The position numbers and the translations under genes are program-made. From the NCBI GenBank assembly GCA_902788365.1, contig CADAJN010000002.1:62001-126000 (forward strand): 64,000 nt of DNA, read 5' to 3'. Under the pieces are notes generated by a model that was not told the DNA's origin, did no database searches, and saw nothing but the letters and a program-made list of their open reading frames with translations. This stretch comes from an uncultured Pseudomonadota bacterium. GTDB lineage: Bacteria; Pseudomonadota; Alphaproteobacteria; RF32; CAG-239. This document shows positions 25,290-34,976 of this stretch, in pieces (within the stretch, counting starts at the first letter, position 1; each line of letters starts with the position of its first letter).

Positions 25290-26042
25290 TTACCATTCGT
25301 CAAACAAATCCGGCTCTTTATCATTTTTTTGCCGCAAAATATCCATAGCACGGTTAACTATTTGATGATTAACCGCTGACTGATACGCCAACGATAAGGC
25401 ATCAATTTCTTCAACCAAATCACGCACATATGCAAACGAACGTTCGGTATTTTGCATGATGTAATTTAATATTTCCGGTGAAATAATAATCTGCCTGTCG
25501 GCAAACAGCTTGACAATCAATGTTTGCAGCATAATGTCGTCCGGTGCGCTGATTTCCACACTAGGTAACATATTAAGCCTAGATTGTAGATCTTTTAGCG
25601 GCAAATGTAAGCGGCTCGGAGCTGTTTCAGATGTCCACAAAATGCACCGTGTCGGCTCGTTAAAAAGGTTAAACAAATGAAACAGCGCTTCGGCATCAAT
25701 CTTAGCGGTCAGATTTTCCACAACCAAACATTGATTATCGGCAGCAATTCGCGCCACTTGTCGCATTTTTATTTGTTCGGCATTTAAAATAGAAACGCGT
25801 ATCGGTGTTTGCAAAGCCTGTTGAACACGGGCCGCAAACAAATGTGCCAAATGCGATTTACCGCAACCGCGCGGTCCGTAAATGACCAATCCCGAGGCCA
25901 ACCAGTTTGGCCATGTTTCAACCATGGCAAAAGCCTCGGCATTACATTCTGATACCATAAAATCTTCGCGCCGCATAAGGTTTGGCACGCTAAACGGAAA
26001 TGACATTTGATTTAGGGCAAAATCCGTATTATTTTCGGCCAT
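25290..26042 (-). CDS. hdaA: HdaA-like DnaA regulatory inactivator
   Basis: 250 residues. HdaA is a DnaA-related AAA+ protein that, with the sliding clamp, stimulates ATP hydrolysis by DnaA and so limits re-initiation of replication. The Walker A GPRGCGKSHLAHLF (about 54-67) and the DnaA-like AAA+ order are visible, and the DNA-binding domain IV of DnaA is missing, as in Hda. Near its N-terminus QMSFPFSV could be the clamp-binding segment (inference). It overlaps the end of cckA by 14 bases, so the two are translated from one mRNA. A DnaA-like P-loop protein of other function is the alternative. Confidence 0.8.
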   Translation of the reverse strand: MAENNTDFALNQMSFPFSVPNLMRREDFMVSECNAEAFAMVETWPNWLASGLVIYGPRGCGKSHLAHLFAARVQQALQTPIRVSILNAEQIKMRQVARIAADNQCLVVENLTAKIDAEALFHLFNLFNEPTRCILWTSETAPSRLHLPLKDLQSRLNMLPSVEISAPDDIMLQTLIVKLFADRQIIISPEILNYIMQNTERSFAYVRDLVEEIDALSLAYQSAVNHQIVNRAMDILRQKNDKEPDLFDEW

Positions 26043-28674
26043 TTGCTAATACTTCCATCACTTTTTTACTCAAATTACTTAAACTGTATGGCTTGCTCAG
26101 AAAGAAAAAGTCAGATGAACCGGCCAGCTCTTTACGCGCAATCTCCTCCGAATAGCCGGAAGCTAAAATAATAAGCGCATTCGGTTGTTTTTGCTTCATA
26201 ACCTTAGCCAAATCGGCACCGCTCATTCCCGGCATAACCATATCGGTAATCATCATATCAAATTTTTCGCCGTTTTCAATATGTTCCAATGCATTTTCGG
26301 CTGAAACGCAGTCTATCACATTAAAGCCTTTTTGCCGCAAGCCGCGAGCTCCGACAATGCGCACGGCATCTTCATCTTCCACAAAAATAATTTTAATTTC
26401 GCCCGGCGCACACAAAATTTTGCGTTGGCTGTCAAATGCAGCAATATTCATATCTAAAATCAATTTATCATCGGCCATCCGAACAGCCGAAGGTTGTGCT
26501 GTCAGGGCAGCTTTGCCCGATTTATCCAAAAATACATCTTGTTCAGGCTGTTGCGGCGGCAGATTCTCCTCATCGGCCGTTTCGTATGACGGCAAATAAA
26601 TTTCAAAAGTAGTGCCTACACCTTCCTGACTTTCTACCTTTATAAAGCCTGACATTTGGTGCACAATGCTGTAAACCATGGCCAATCCCAAACCGCTGCC
26701 GGAATCAATGGTGTTATGTTTGGTTGTGAAAAACGGTTCAAAAATGTGTTCAAGATGTTCAGGCTTAATACCGCACCCCGTATCGCTGACGCTGATGACC
26801 ACAAAATCCCCCGGAGGGATAACCTCGGCGCCGAAATGAAAAGGCACATTCAGTCGCTCGGCACGTGTGGAAATGGTGAGTTTTCCTTTGCCGTTCATGG
26901 CATCACGCGCGTTTAGCACCAGATTTATCATTACTTGCGAAAATTGCACCGGATCAATGCGCACATACCCTAAATCTGTGCCGTGGTTAATTTGGAATAT
27001 GGTGCTTTCACCGGCCATACGCGACAACAAATTGTTGATTTCCATAAATGCTTCGGAAATATCAACCAGTTTCGGATTCAGCGGCTGTTTGCGCGAAATG
27101 GCCAGTAGTTGACGCGCAATACCGGCGGCGCGATTGACATTGTGTTTAATCTGAATTAAGTCCGAAAACGACGGATCGCCGATACCGTGCCGTTGTAGCA
27201 ATAATTCGCATTGGCAAATAACTGCGGTCAGCAAATTATTGAAATCGTGCGCCACACCGCCGGCCATCTGCCCAAAAGCCTGCATTTTTTGCGCCTGAGC
27301 CACTTGCATTTCCAAATTACGCTTATTGGTGGTGTCTTCCAAATAAACCACCATACCGGTAATTTCACCAGACAATCCGCCATAATATGATTTGAGCGGA
27401 CAAATGTGAATATGCACATTCATCGGCACTTTGCTTGTCGGCTTAAATGTTGTTTCAAAATGATATTCTTTTTCATTGTTAAGGTTATATTCGTCCTGTG
27501 CCTCTTTAAGTTTGGCTTTGGCCTCATCATTTAATAAAGCACTTAATTTCCGCCGCGTCAAAGCATCGGCACTGCAACCGAATAATTTGGCAATATAAGC
27601 ATTAGCTTGCACAATTTGCCCGTTTTTATCGGCAAAAACAATGCCGATTGGAGCGCTGCTTAAAAGTTGCTCAAAATTATCACCGATGCAATGTAATTTT
27701 TCTTTTAACTCAGCATCGTTCGGTAATCCCCAAATGACAACCCCTCGTGTTTTTTGCTCATTATTTTCCTGCACATTTTGTTGTTTTACAAAAACTTCGG
27801 CATTACCGCGTGCGGTCTTAAATAATAAATTGCCACTATATGAACCGCCCGCCGCATGCAAAAGTTCGGCTTGATGGGCCACAAAAAAATCAATGGTTTT
27901 ACCGATGGCGGCATTTTTATCGGTATGCAAATAATCGGCCAGCGCATTATTGATATATTCTATTTTGCCGTTACTGTCGCAGGTATAAAGTCCGACCGGT
28001 AAAAAGTCTAAACAGTTATGCAAAGATGTTAGTTCACCGGTAAAAATTTGTTCCATATTTTTATAACTGGTAATGTTTTCCACGGTCCATAAAATATAGG
28101 TTTCTTTGCAAATTTTTTTAAGTGAGTATTCTCCTTCAAAAATATCTGTTTTATTCAAATAAATCGGTTTAACGCTGACACGGAGCCATTCTTCGGCCAC
28201 AAAAACACTGTTTTGATGCGGACGCACCGATAAATTAACGGTAACGGCCTGCAATTTATTAACCGCCGCCGTCAGTTTTTGCAAGTCTAATTTATTGGCA
28301 TCGGTGCGAATAATGTTTTTTTCCAAATATGCCAGCACTGATTGATCCTGAAAATATTCTTGTGCCGGTTTGTTGGCTATAATGGCTTCACCCTTGGCAT
28401 TATCAACACGGCAATATTTGTTTTTATCATTCAAAATCTCTGCCGCCATTGCGCCAAAACCGATGGCGTGTTCGCTAACCTTCAAAATGCGGATGGTTAC
28501 CAAAATGCACAGCACATTCCACACCGCCACACACATAACGGTATAAATTGAGTATTGCGGATAAATAAAAAGCGCAAACAAACTTAAAGACATAAACATA
28601 ATCGCATAGGCCAGAAACACTAAGTTGCGTTCCAGTTGTCGGTCCGGTCGGCGATTATTTATGTCTTTAAGCAT
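26029..28674 (-). CDS. cckA: CckA-type hybrid histidine kinase
   Basis: 881 residues, GAGGG before ATG. CckA phosphorylates CtrA through ChpT and so governs the alphaproteobacterial cell cycle. Order: two membrane segments (about 18-62), PAS-like regions (about 75-180, 215-320, 335-450), H-box GGVAHDFNNLLTAV with His near 476, ATPase domain (NLVLNARDAM, DTGCGIKP, EPFFTTK, GSGLGLAMVYSIV), and a C-terminal receiver domain with ITDMVMPGMSG, Asp near 811. The HDFNNLLTA box, RQLLAISRKQ and the fused receiver are diagnostic of CckA. CtrA, ChpT and DivL are not in the window. It follows pgm by 16 bases. Confidence 0.92.
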   Translation of the reverse strand: MLKDINNRRPDRQLERNLVFLAYAIMFMSLSLFALFIYPQYSIYTVMCVAVWNVLCILVTIRILKVSEHAIGFGAMAAEILNDKNKYCRVDNAKGEAIIANKPAQEYFQDQSVLAYLEKNIIRTDANKLDLQKLTAAVNKLQAVTVNLSVRPHQNSVFVAEEWLRVSVKPIYLNKTDIFEGEYSLKKICKETYILWTVENITSYKNMEQIFTGELTSLHNCLDFLPVGLYTCDSNGKIEYINNALADYLHTDKNAAIGKTIDFFVAHQAELLHAAGGSYSGNLLFKTARGNAEVFVKQQNVQENNEQKTRGVVIWGLPNDAELKEKLHCIGDNFEQLLSSAPIGIVFADKNGQIVQANAYIAKLFGCSADALTRRKLSALLNDEAKAKLKEAQDEYNLNNEKEYHFETTFKPTSKVPMNVHIHICPLKSYYGGLSGEITGMVVYLEDTTNKRNLEMQVAQAQKMQAFGQMAGGVAHDFNNLLTAVICQCELLLQRHGIGDPSFSDLIQIKHNVNRAAGIARQLLAISRKQPLNPKLVDISEAFMEINNLLSRMAGESTIFQINHGTDLGYVRIDPVQFSQVMINLVLNARDAMNGKGKLTISTRAERLNVPFHFGAEVIPPGDFVVISVSDTGCGIKPEHLEHIFEPFFTTKHNTIDSGSGLGLAMVYSIVHQMSGFIKVESQEGVGTTFEIYLPSYETADEENLPPQQPEQDVFLDKSGKAALTAQPSAVRMADDKLILDMNIAAFDSQRKILCAPGEIKIIFVEDEDAVRIVGARGLRQKGFNVIDCVSAENALEHIENGEKFDMMITDMVMPGMSGADLAKVMKQKQPNALIILASGYSEEIARKELAGSSDFFFLSKPYSLSNLSKKVMEVLANGRK

Positions 28675-28690
28675 TATGCCCTCATAAGCT

Positions 28691-30310
28691 TTAGGTTAAA
28701 ACGTCGGCTTTGGCTTTGCCGGTGCGCTCAACAATTTCACCAATCTGCCGCGATACGTCAGCCAGCGGTTCTAAGAACTTTTGCATATTCTTATCAAAAT
28801 CGTTGGTTTCAAAGCGTTCCAAATAAACGCGCAACGTGGCACCGTTTGTGCCGGTTCCCGATAAACGGTAAACAATACGCGATTTATCGGTAAAATATAC
28901 GACTAAGCCGTTTTGGGTTGAGCTGCCGTCAACCGGATCGTTATAAATAAACGGTCTGGCTTCCGAAACGGTAAATTGACCGAATGTTTTGCCTTTAAGG
29001 CTTGGCAAACGCGCTTCCAAATCGGCCATCAACTTGTTTGCCAAATCAACGTCAATGCCGTCATAGTCATTACGCATATAATAGCTGCGTCCGTATTTTG
29101 CCCAGTGTTCGCGGGTAATTTCTTCTACCGATTTACCGGTGGCGGCAATAATGTTAAGCCAGAATAAAATTGCCCAAATGCCGTCCTTTTCTCTGATGTG
29201 ACTTGAACCGGTGCCGAAACTTTCTTCGCCGCAAAAGGTGATGCGCTTACTGTCCATCAGGTTGCAAAAATATTTCCAACCGGTCGGCACTTCATAATAA
29301 CCGATATTTAATGCTTCGGCCACACGCCCAACGGCAGTAGAAGTTGCTGCCGATTTTGCCACGCCGTAAATGCCGTTTTTATAGGCCGGAATATATTTAT
29401 AATTGTCGGTTAAAATGGCCAAACTGTCGCTCGGTGTTACAAAAAACTTTTTACCCAAAATCATGTTACGGTCGCCGTCGCCGTCATTGGCCGCGCCCAT
29501 ATCCGGCGCATTATCCGAATACATAATATCAACCAGCTCTTTGGCATAAATCAGATTCGGATCCGGATGCAAGCCGCCGAAATCTTCCATTGGCACGGCA
29601 TTTAAAACCGAGCCTTTTGCCGCGCCCAATTCTTGCTCAAAAATGCGTTGTGCATACGGGCCGGTTACGGCGTTCATGGCATCAAAAACAAAGCGAAAAC
29701 CGCCGGCAAACAGCTTGCGAATAGCCTCAAAATCAAAAATGCCGCGCATCATTTCCACATAAGGCGTAACAGAATCAATCACCTCAATTTCCATATTACC
29801 GAGTTTTTGCACACCGATTTTACTTAAATCAACGTCCGGCGCATCCAGTGTTTTATATTCACTGATTTGCTTGGTTTCGGCATAAATCTTATCGCTGACC
29901 GCCGATGAGCATTGACCGCCTGTTTTGGTGGCATATTTTATACCGAAATCGCCTTTCGGACCGCCCGGATTGTGCGATGCCGTCAACACCAAGCCGCCGT
30001 CGGCATGATTATCTAACAGCACCCGCGAGGATGTTGGGGTGGAAATAAAGCCGTTTTGCCCGACAATGATTTTTTTCATGCCGTTGGCTGCCGCCATTTT
30101 TAATATTTTTTGAATGGCGATTTTGTTATAATAACGTCCGTCGCCGCCTAAAACAAAAGTTTGGCCTTCAACGCCGCCAAGCACGTTAAAAATGCTCTGC
30201 ACGAAGTTTTCAATGTAGTTTGGTTGTTCCACCACGGTTGATTTTTTACGTATGCCGGCCGTGCCCATTTTTTGGTCGGTATACGGTGTTGTCCGAACAA
30301 TTTTCAGCAT
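28691..30310 (-). CDS. pgm: Phosphoglucomutase
   Basis: 539 residues, start after AAAGGATTTTGAA. Interconverts glucose 1-phosphate and glucose 6-phosphate, linking glycogen to central metabolism and to sugar nucleotides. The phosphoserine loop is LTASHNPGGPKGDFG, with Ser112 as the phosphate carrier. The metal loop is NDGDGDRNM, and the sugar loop is GEESFGTGSSHIREKDG. It is the alpha-D-phosphohexomutase subfamily close to eukaryotic PGM by these loops. It lies 100 bases after glgA and directly before cckA. Confidence 0.95.
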   Translation of the reverse strand: MLKIVRTTPYTDQKMGTAGIRKKSTVVEQPNYIENFVQSIFNVLGGVEGQTFVLGGDGRYYNKIAIQKILKMAAANGMKKIIVGQNGFISTPTSSRVLLDNHADGGLVLTASHNPGGPKGDFGIKYATKTGGQCSSAVSDKIYAETKQISEYKTLDAPDVDLSKIGVQKLGNMEIEVIDSVTPYVEMMRGIFDFEAIRKLFAGGFRFVFDAMNAVTGPYAQRIFEQELGAAKGSVLNAVPMEDFGGLHPDPNLIYAKELVDIMYSDNAPDMGAANDGDGDRNMILGKKFFVTPSDSLAILTDNYKYIPAYKNGIYGVAKSAATSTAVGRVAEALNIGYYEVPTGWKYFCNLMDSKRITFCGEESFGTGSSHIREKDGIWAILFWLNIIAATGKSVEEITREHWAKYGRSYYMRNDYDGIDVDLANKLMADLEARLPSLKGKTFGQFTVSEARPFIYNDPVDGSSTQNGLVVYFTDKSRIVYRLSGTGTNGATLRVYLERFETNDFDKNMQKFLEPLADVSRQIGEIVERTGKAKADVLT

Positions 30311-30410
30311 TTCAAAATCCTTTCATAAATCAATAATTCTTATAACTATATATGTAACATTAAAAGAAATGAAAGGTAAAGTTTTTTTATTGAACTGGAC
30401 ACATTTATTT

Positions 30411-32444
30411 TTAGATGGTGCCGGTCATAAACAGCTTAAAATACTTATAAACCGAGCCGCTGTTCGGGTTAGACCAACTGAAATCATCGGCCATAGCCTG
30501 TTGTTGCATTTTGCGCAATTCACGCGGTGCGGCATAAAAACAACGTAGTGCACGTTCCAAAGCGTCTTCATAGGCGTTTAAGTTATTTTTGAGGTGTTGC
30601 GCCATCAGGTTGGTGCCGTAAACACGCTCACCGCCGGCAAAAAACGCTTCGGTCCGAAAGCCGTCCACGTTGTTGGCAATGGTATCTACCAAGCCACCGG
30701 TTGAAGTGGCTATCGGCAGCGAACCTTTAGCCATAGCTTCCATTTGTGTTAAACCGCAAGGCTCAAAATATGACGGCATCATATAAAAATCGGCCGCCAA
30801 TTGCACGGCGTATGCAAATTCGTCCTTGTAACCGTGAAACACAAAAATGCGTTTGGCAAAGTCACGACAAATTTGTTTGGCATTGTCTTTTAAGGTCATC
30901 AAATCGCTGTATAAATCTTTGTTGCCGGCGCCGCCTAACACAAAAATCGGGAAGTTTTCCGGCGAATTTTGGTATTTATAGCTGATTTTCAAAATGGCGT
31001 TAATCGCTACGTCATAACCTTTTTGTTCAACAATACGACTGGTCATGCAAATAAACGGAATGCGCTCGGCATCAGTGGCCAACGCCGCAATGTCGTCAAA
31101 TTTATATAAATCAATCAGCGGAACCACCTGTTCTTTATAGGCTTCGTCTTTGGCTAACCGCGATAACAGCTTAATGCATTCCTGTTTGTTTTGCAGTTTC
31201 ACATTTAAGTGATCGCCATCGTAAACCATAAAATTTGTATCTTTGAAATAACGATTGATTTCGGCGATTTTCTCTGCATTCGGCGAAATCAGCTTTTTTT
31301 CATAGCCGTTGACAATACCAAAAAAGTTGCGATAGTTTTTACGGATTTTCAGCACATCGCGGAAATCAAAACCGAAACTTTTTTCTTTGGAAACTTCTTC
31401 CATATAGTTTTTAGAAACCGTAATAATCCGGTCAGCCAAGTGAATGTTTGAAGATGCTTGGTTGTATGTATCCGAAACAATTAAAGTATGTCCGGTGCGC
31501 GGGTTGCTGTTTTTGACCGCTTTGGCGTGCTTAAAAACAACGGTAGCCAAATCTTCATATAGTGAATTAAGAATGCGTGAAGTGTTTTGATAATCCCAGC
31601 CTTGATACCCCATGTGGTGCACAATATAAACAACCGGAATATTTTTAATTTGCTCGGCGATTGTCGTATTAAGTCGGCCGGCATAAACCTTAGCCAATGT
31701 CAAATATTTGGTAAGGCCGGAAAGCGCACCGCTGTGCCAATCATTGGCAATTAAAATATTCGGCAGGGTAATATTTTTATCAGGCAAAATAACAATGCTT
31801 TCAAGCAGCGTATAGACGCACTTTGAAAAAAATGCAAATCGCTCAACTTCATCAATACCGTTTTCATTTAAGACATAACAACCGCCTTGTCCGGATGGAT
31901 TTTTGGGCGATGGATTGATGTCAAAAAAGTAATCATTATGCAAAAAGTAATAGGTTACGCCGTGCAAATCACCGGTATAAACTTCAACATTAAAGGCGTG
32001 TAGTTTATCTTTGCCTTTTAAAAAGTTAACTTGAAAAGTTTTGATTTTTTTTACCGGCACGGATTTTCCTTCGGCGCCGCTATAAATGCTGTTTTTTAAT
32101 TCGGCGCTTTTTTTGCCGGTGTTTCCCACATACATTGGGCAGACAATGCTGACTTTATGCCCGCCGCTTTGAAATACTTCATTGAAATTTTCCGGTAATT
32201 CCGATGCCACCATGCCCAAACCGCCCCATTTCATAAAAGTAGCCGTTTCGGCTGTAATCATCCACGCATTGATGTGGTCAATATGTGGCCAATTTTCATT
32301 TAAACACTGTTTTTTTGCCATGTTTTGCAACTGATTAAGCCATACATCTTGCGGAATTCCATATGGCAGAGTAAACTTGTGTTTATTAAAATCAAAGGGC
32401 AAAAAATTAAAACGTTTTTCGTGTGCTTTAGAATTTGTAGACAT
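30411..32444 (-). CDS. glgA: Glycogen/starch synthase, GT5 family, long form
   Basis: 677 residues, AAAGG before ATG. Transfers glucose from a nucleotide sugar to a growing alpha-1,4-glucan. The N-terminal nucleotide-sugar loop reads MKWGGLGMVASELPE where typical bacterial GlgA has KTGGLADV. The C-terminal half has FEPCGLTQMEAMAKGSLPIA and TSTGGLVDTI, as in GlgA. It is some 190 residues longer than common bacterial GlgA (about 480), with an N-terminal extension of about 50 residues and insertions. No glgC or glgB is in the window, so the donor (ADP- or UDP-glucose) is open. First gene of the operon with pgm. Confidence 0.82.
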   Translation of the reverse strand: MSTNSKAHEKRFNFLPFDFNKHKFTLPYGIPQDVWLNQLQNMAKKQCLNENWPHIDHINAWMITAETATFMKWGGLGMVASELPENFNEVFQSGGHKVSIVCPMYVGNTGKKSAELKNSIYSGAEGKSVPVKKIKTFQVNFLKGKDKLHAFNVEVYTGDLHGVTYYFLHNDYFFDINPSPKNPSGQGGCYVLNENGIDEVERFAFFSKCVYTLLESIVILPDKNITLPNILIANDWHSGALSGLTKYLTLAKVYAGRLNTTIAEQIKNIPVVYIVHHMGYQGWDYQNTSRILNSLYEDLATVVFKHAKAVKNSNPRTGHTLIVSDTYNQASSNIHLADRIITVSKNYMEEVSKEKSFGFDFRDVLKIRKNYRNFFGIVNGYEKKLISPNAEKIAEINRYFKDTNFMVYDGDHLNVKLQNKQECIKLLSRLAKDEAYKEQVVPLIDLYKFDDIAALATDAERIPFICMTSRIVEQKGYDVAINAILKISYKYQNSPENFPIFVLGGAGNKDLYSDLMTLKDNAKQICRDFAKRIFVFHGYKDEFAYAVQLAADFYMMPSYFEPCGLTQMEAMAKGSLPIATSTGGLVDTIANNVDGFRTEAFFAGGERVYGTNLMAQHLKNNLNAYEDALERALRCFYAAPRELRKMQQQAMADDFSWSNPNSGSVYKYFKLFMTGTI

Positions 32445-32622
32445 CGGGTGCCTTTCAATTAATTATATCAAATCGTTTAAAGTATAGCGCGTTTTTTTTA
32501 AACCTTCAACAGAAAAAACAACATCTCATAACTTTTAATGGGGATTGCTCTTGACTTAATAAAAAATTATCACTAAGTTTTATAATATGTAAGAAAGAAT
32601 ATAAAAATTTAAAGAGGATGAA

Positions 32623-33192
32623 ATGAGTCATCAAAAACAAAAATATGAGCCACAGGCCGATTTAAACGCAACAGCCGATGTGCAGAACAGCGAAACGGAA
32701 GATGTTGTTGAAGATAGCAACGCCGAAAAATCAGCTGATGATATTGAAACGTTGCAAGCTGAAAACGCCAAGTTAAAAGATGCATTTTTGCGTGCTTATG
32801 CCGAGGCGGAAAATACCAAACGCCGTTGCCAACAGGAAATTGAAAAAAATTCTAAATACGCCATTGCATCCTTTGCCAAAGAGTTGCTTTCGGTAGCTGA
32901 TAATTTGCAACGTGCCCTCAGTGCCGTTGATGATAAAACGGCTGAACAGTGTGCTTCTTTTATTAAAGGCGTTGAAATGACGCAAACCGAACTTTTCCAT
33001 GTGTTTGAAAAATTCGGCATTAAAAAAGTAGATTGTCTGGGCAAAGTTTTTGATCCGAATTTGGAGCGTGTGGTGCAAGAAGTGGAAGATAAGGAAAAAC
33101 CGGCCGGAACGATTGTAACCGAATTGCAATCGGCGTGGACGATTAACGACCGAATTTTGCGCGAAGCGATGGTTATTGTTACCAAAAAATAA
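32623..33192 (+). CDS. grpE: GrpE nucleotide-exchange factor
   Basis: 189 residues, AGAGGATGAA before ATG. GrpE releases ADP from DnaK. An acidic disordered N-terminus (1-40) is followed by the long dimeric helix (about 40-110) and the beta domain with FDPNLERVVQEVEDKE and the C-terminal GTIVTELQSAWTINDRILREAMVIV. dnaK is not adjacent. A TATAAT at 32581 lies upstream, but no well-spaced -35 or heat-shock promoter could be identified. Confidence 0.95.
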   Translation: MSHQKQKYEPQADLNATADVQNSETEDVVEDSNAEKSADDIETLQAENAKLKDAFLRAYAEAENTKRRCQQEIEKNSKYAIASFAKELLSVADNLQRALSAVDDKTAEQCASFIKGVEMTQTELFHVFEKFGIKKVDCLGKVFDPNLERVVQEVEDKEKPAGTIVTELQSAWTINDRILREAMVIVTKK

Positions 33193-33348
33193 TATACGGA
33201 CAAAGATAATATTTTACAAACCTTATCATCTATATCAATCTGCAATCAGCCGAAGATAAAGCTATTGAAGCTATATTGTTTATATTCAGTAACTTGAACT
33301 TTACAAAAAAAAATCTGTCCTGTAGTTTTAAACAAGGACGGAGTAGTT

Positions 33349-34923
33349 ATGATAAAAAAAATTTCGTATTTTGAAAAACAGTTATGTCAAAAGTTTGCGA
33401 CGTTTACAGAAAAAAAACTGCTTTGCTTAAGTAGCTTGTTTTTACTTGGCTTTGGCATGTTGATAATTTACAAAGCTGCGGTGGACTATGGTTTTGTGTG
33501 GGATCAAACTGAGCATTTGCATGCAGCTTATCTGGTCAGTATAGGGCAGGTGCCGTATAAAGATTTTTTTGAGCATCATCATCCGTTGCTGTGGTATTTG
33601 TTGGCGCCGGCAATGCAATGGTTTTATCCGTCAATCAAAGTTGTTTATTTTGCACGTTTTCTGGCTTTGGGATTTTTTGCCGGTTGCCTCTGGTTATTGT
33701 TTGTTATTACGGATAAGTTTCTATTCAATCGTCGTTCAGCTGTTTTTACCCTTCTTTGTTTGATGAGTGTTCCTGAATTATGGAATGATATTTTCAATTT
33801 GCGCCCCGATATACTGATGTTGCTGTCTGTTTTGGGAGGCTCGGCCTTTTTCTTTGTTTATTTGCGTAATCAATCGGTTATATATTTAATTCTATCATAT
33901 ATACTGCAGATTGTCGCCTTTTTATTTTTGCAAAAAGCGGCGTTAACTATCTTAGGTTTCGGCATTGCCAATTTATGGCTGTTATTACAAAAAAAATGTT
34001 CTTGGCGAGACTTTATTATTGCATTTGCAATTGCGTTAATTCCATTATTGAGTTTTTTCGGATGGATAGATCATGAAAACATTTGGTCCGAATATTGGTG
34101 GTATAACTATTTGTTAAACAGTTTGATTCCGTTTTTTTATAACGGCTACTGTGATGCACCTCAAACAACTGTTTGTTTTTTGTGGTTTGGTATCTGCGGA
34201 GTTGGGTATTTCTTTTATAAGAAGCATGGAAAATTAAATAATTTTTCTTTGGTGTGGTTGTGGTGCACGATTACAACACTAGGGGCTACAATTTCATTTA
34301 TGCCGCATGCGCAATATTTGTATCCGATTTTTATTTTTATGGCACCATATTGGGGTAATTTGGTGGCAGATATATTTATAACCTCTCGTAAATATATTGT
34401 TCTTATGCTTTGTATAATATTAAGCATGTGGGCACTTATACCATCACCGGTTGCACGGCAAGCAATGCAAAAATATGTGAATATGATGTCTTTTATCATA
34501 GAAAATTTCAGCCCTACGGAAGAAGTTGCTGTTTTATCTTTTCCGCCGAGCAACATTTATCAACCTGATGCGCATTATTACTGGTTTGGATTTAAGGATG
34601 TGGCAGAGATTGATGTGTTGTTTAATCCGGCCAATAAAGATTTTGATTTTAATCAACTCATTATGGCCAAAAAACCTCGCTATATATTGTATTCGTGGTT
34701 TCCTCAAACCGCGGAAAGAGAAAGTTTTCATTGGTTTGCGGGACGCAATTTTATGATTCTGCAGCGTATTAAAAGAGATCCGTCGGCAAAAAGGCGATTT
34801 TTGACCGTGATGATGCCGCCGGTCCCGTCTTTTTGGCCGGTAGATGACAAGTATTTGCGCAATAACTATGAAAACATTAAAGAAACGCATATTTGGCGCC
34901 GAAAAGATGTCGCGCCGCAATAA
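33349..34923 (+). CDS. Multi-pass membrane glycosyltransferase, GT39/GT-C-like
   Basis: 524 residues, AAGGACGGAGTAGTT before ATG. About ten hydrophobic segments. The loop after the first segment reads VWDQTEHLHAAY and YKDFFEHHHPLLWY, the acidic and EHHHP pattern of GT-C enzymes that use polyprenyl-phosphate sugars (ArnT/PMT relatives). It would move a sugar to an envelope acceptor on the periplasmic side. The acceptor cannot be told. It stands alone between grpE and an outer-membrane protein gene. Confidence 0.7.
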   Translation: MIKKISYFEKQLCQKFATFTEKKLLCLSSLFLLGFGMLIIYKAAVDYGFVWDQTEHLHAAYLVSIGQVPYKDFFEHHHPLLWYLLAPAMQWFYPSIKVVYFARFLALGFFAGCLWLLFVITDKFLFNRRSAVFTLLCLMSVPELWNDIFNLRPDILMLLSVLGGSAFFFVYLRNQSVIYLILSYILQIVAFLFLQKAALTILGFGIANLWLLLQKKCSWRDFIIAFAIALIPLLSFFGWIDHENIWSEYWWYNYLLNSLIPFFYNGYCDAPQTTVCFLWFGICGVGYFFYKKHGKLNNFSLVWLWCTITTLGATISFMPHAQYLYPIFIFMAPYWGNLVADIFITSRKYIVLMLCIILSMWALIPSPVARQAMQKYVNMMSFIIENFSPTEEVAVLSFPPSNIYQPDAHYYWFGFKDVAEIDVLFNPANKDFDFNQLIMAKKPRYILYSWFPQTAERESFHWFAGRNFMILQRIKRDPSAKRRFLTVMMPPVPSFWPVDDKYLRNNYENIKETHIWRRKDVAPQ

Positions 34924-34950
34924 AAAAACGGCGCCGTTTGGCACCGCCTT
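34922..34950 (-). terminator. Terminator between the glycosyltransferase and outer-membrane protein genes
   Basis: GCGGTGCC, AAAC loop and GGCGCCG on the - strand form a hairpin with one mismatch followed by seven T. It serves the - strand outer-membrane protein gene; on the + strand the T-run is short. Confidence 0.7.
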
Positions 34951-34976
34951 TAATATGAGTATGCTGCATCATAAAA

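Noticed and set aside
32551..32586. Heat-shock or sigma-70 promoter for grpE (TTGACT and TATAAT)
   Set aside because: The hexamers are 24 bases apart, too far for a standard promoter, and no RpoH consensus was found.
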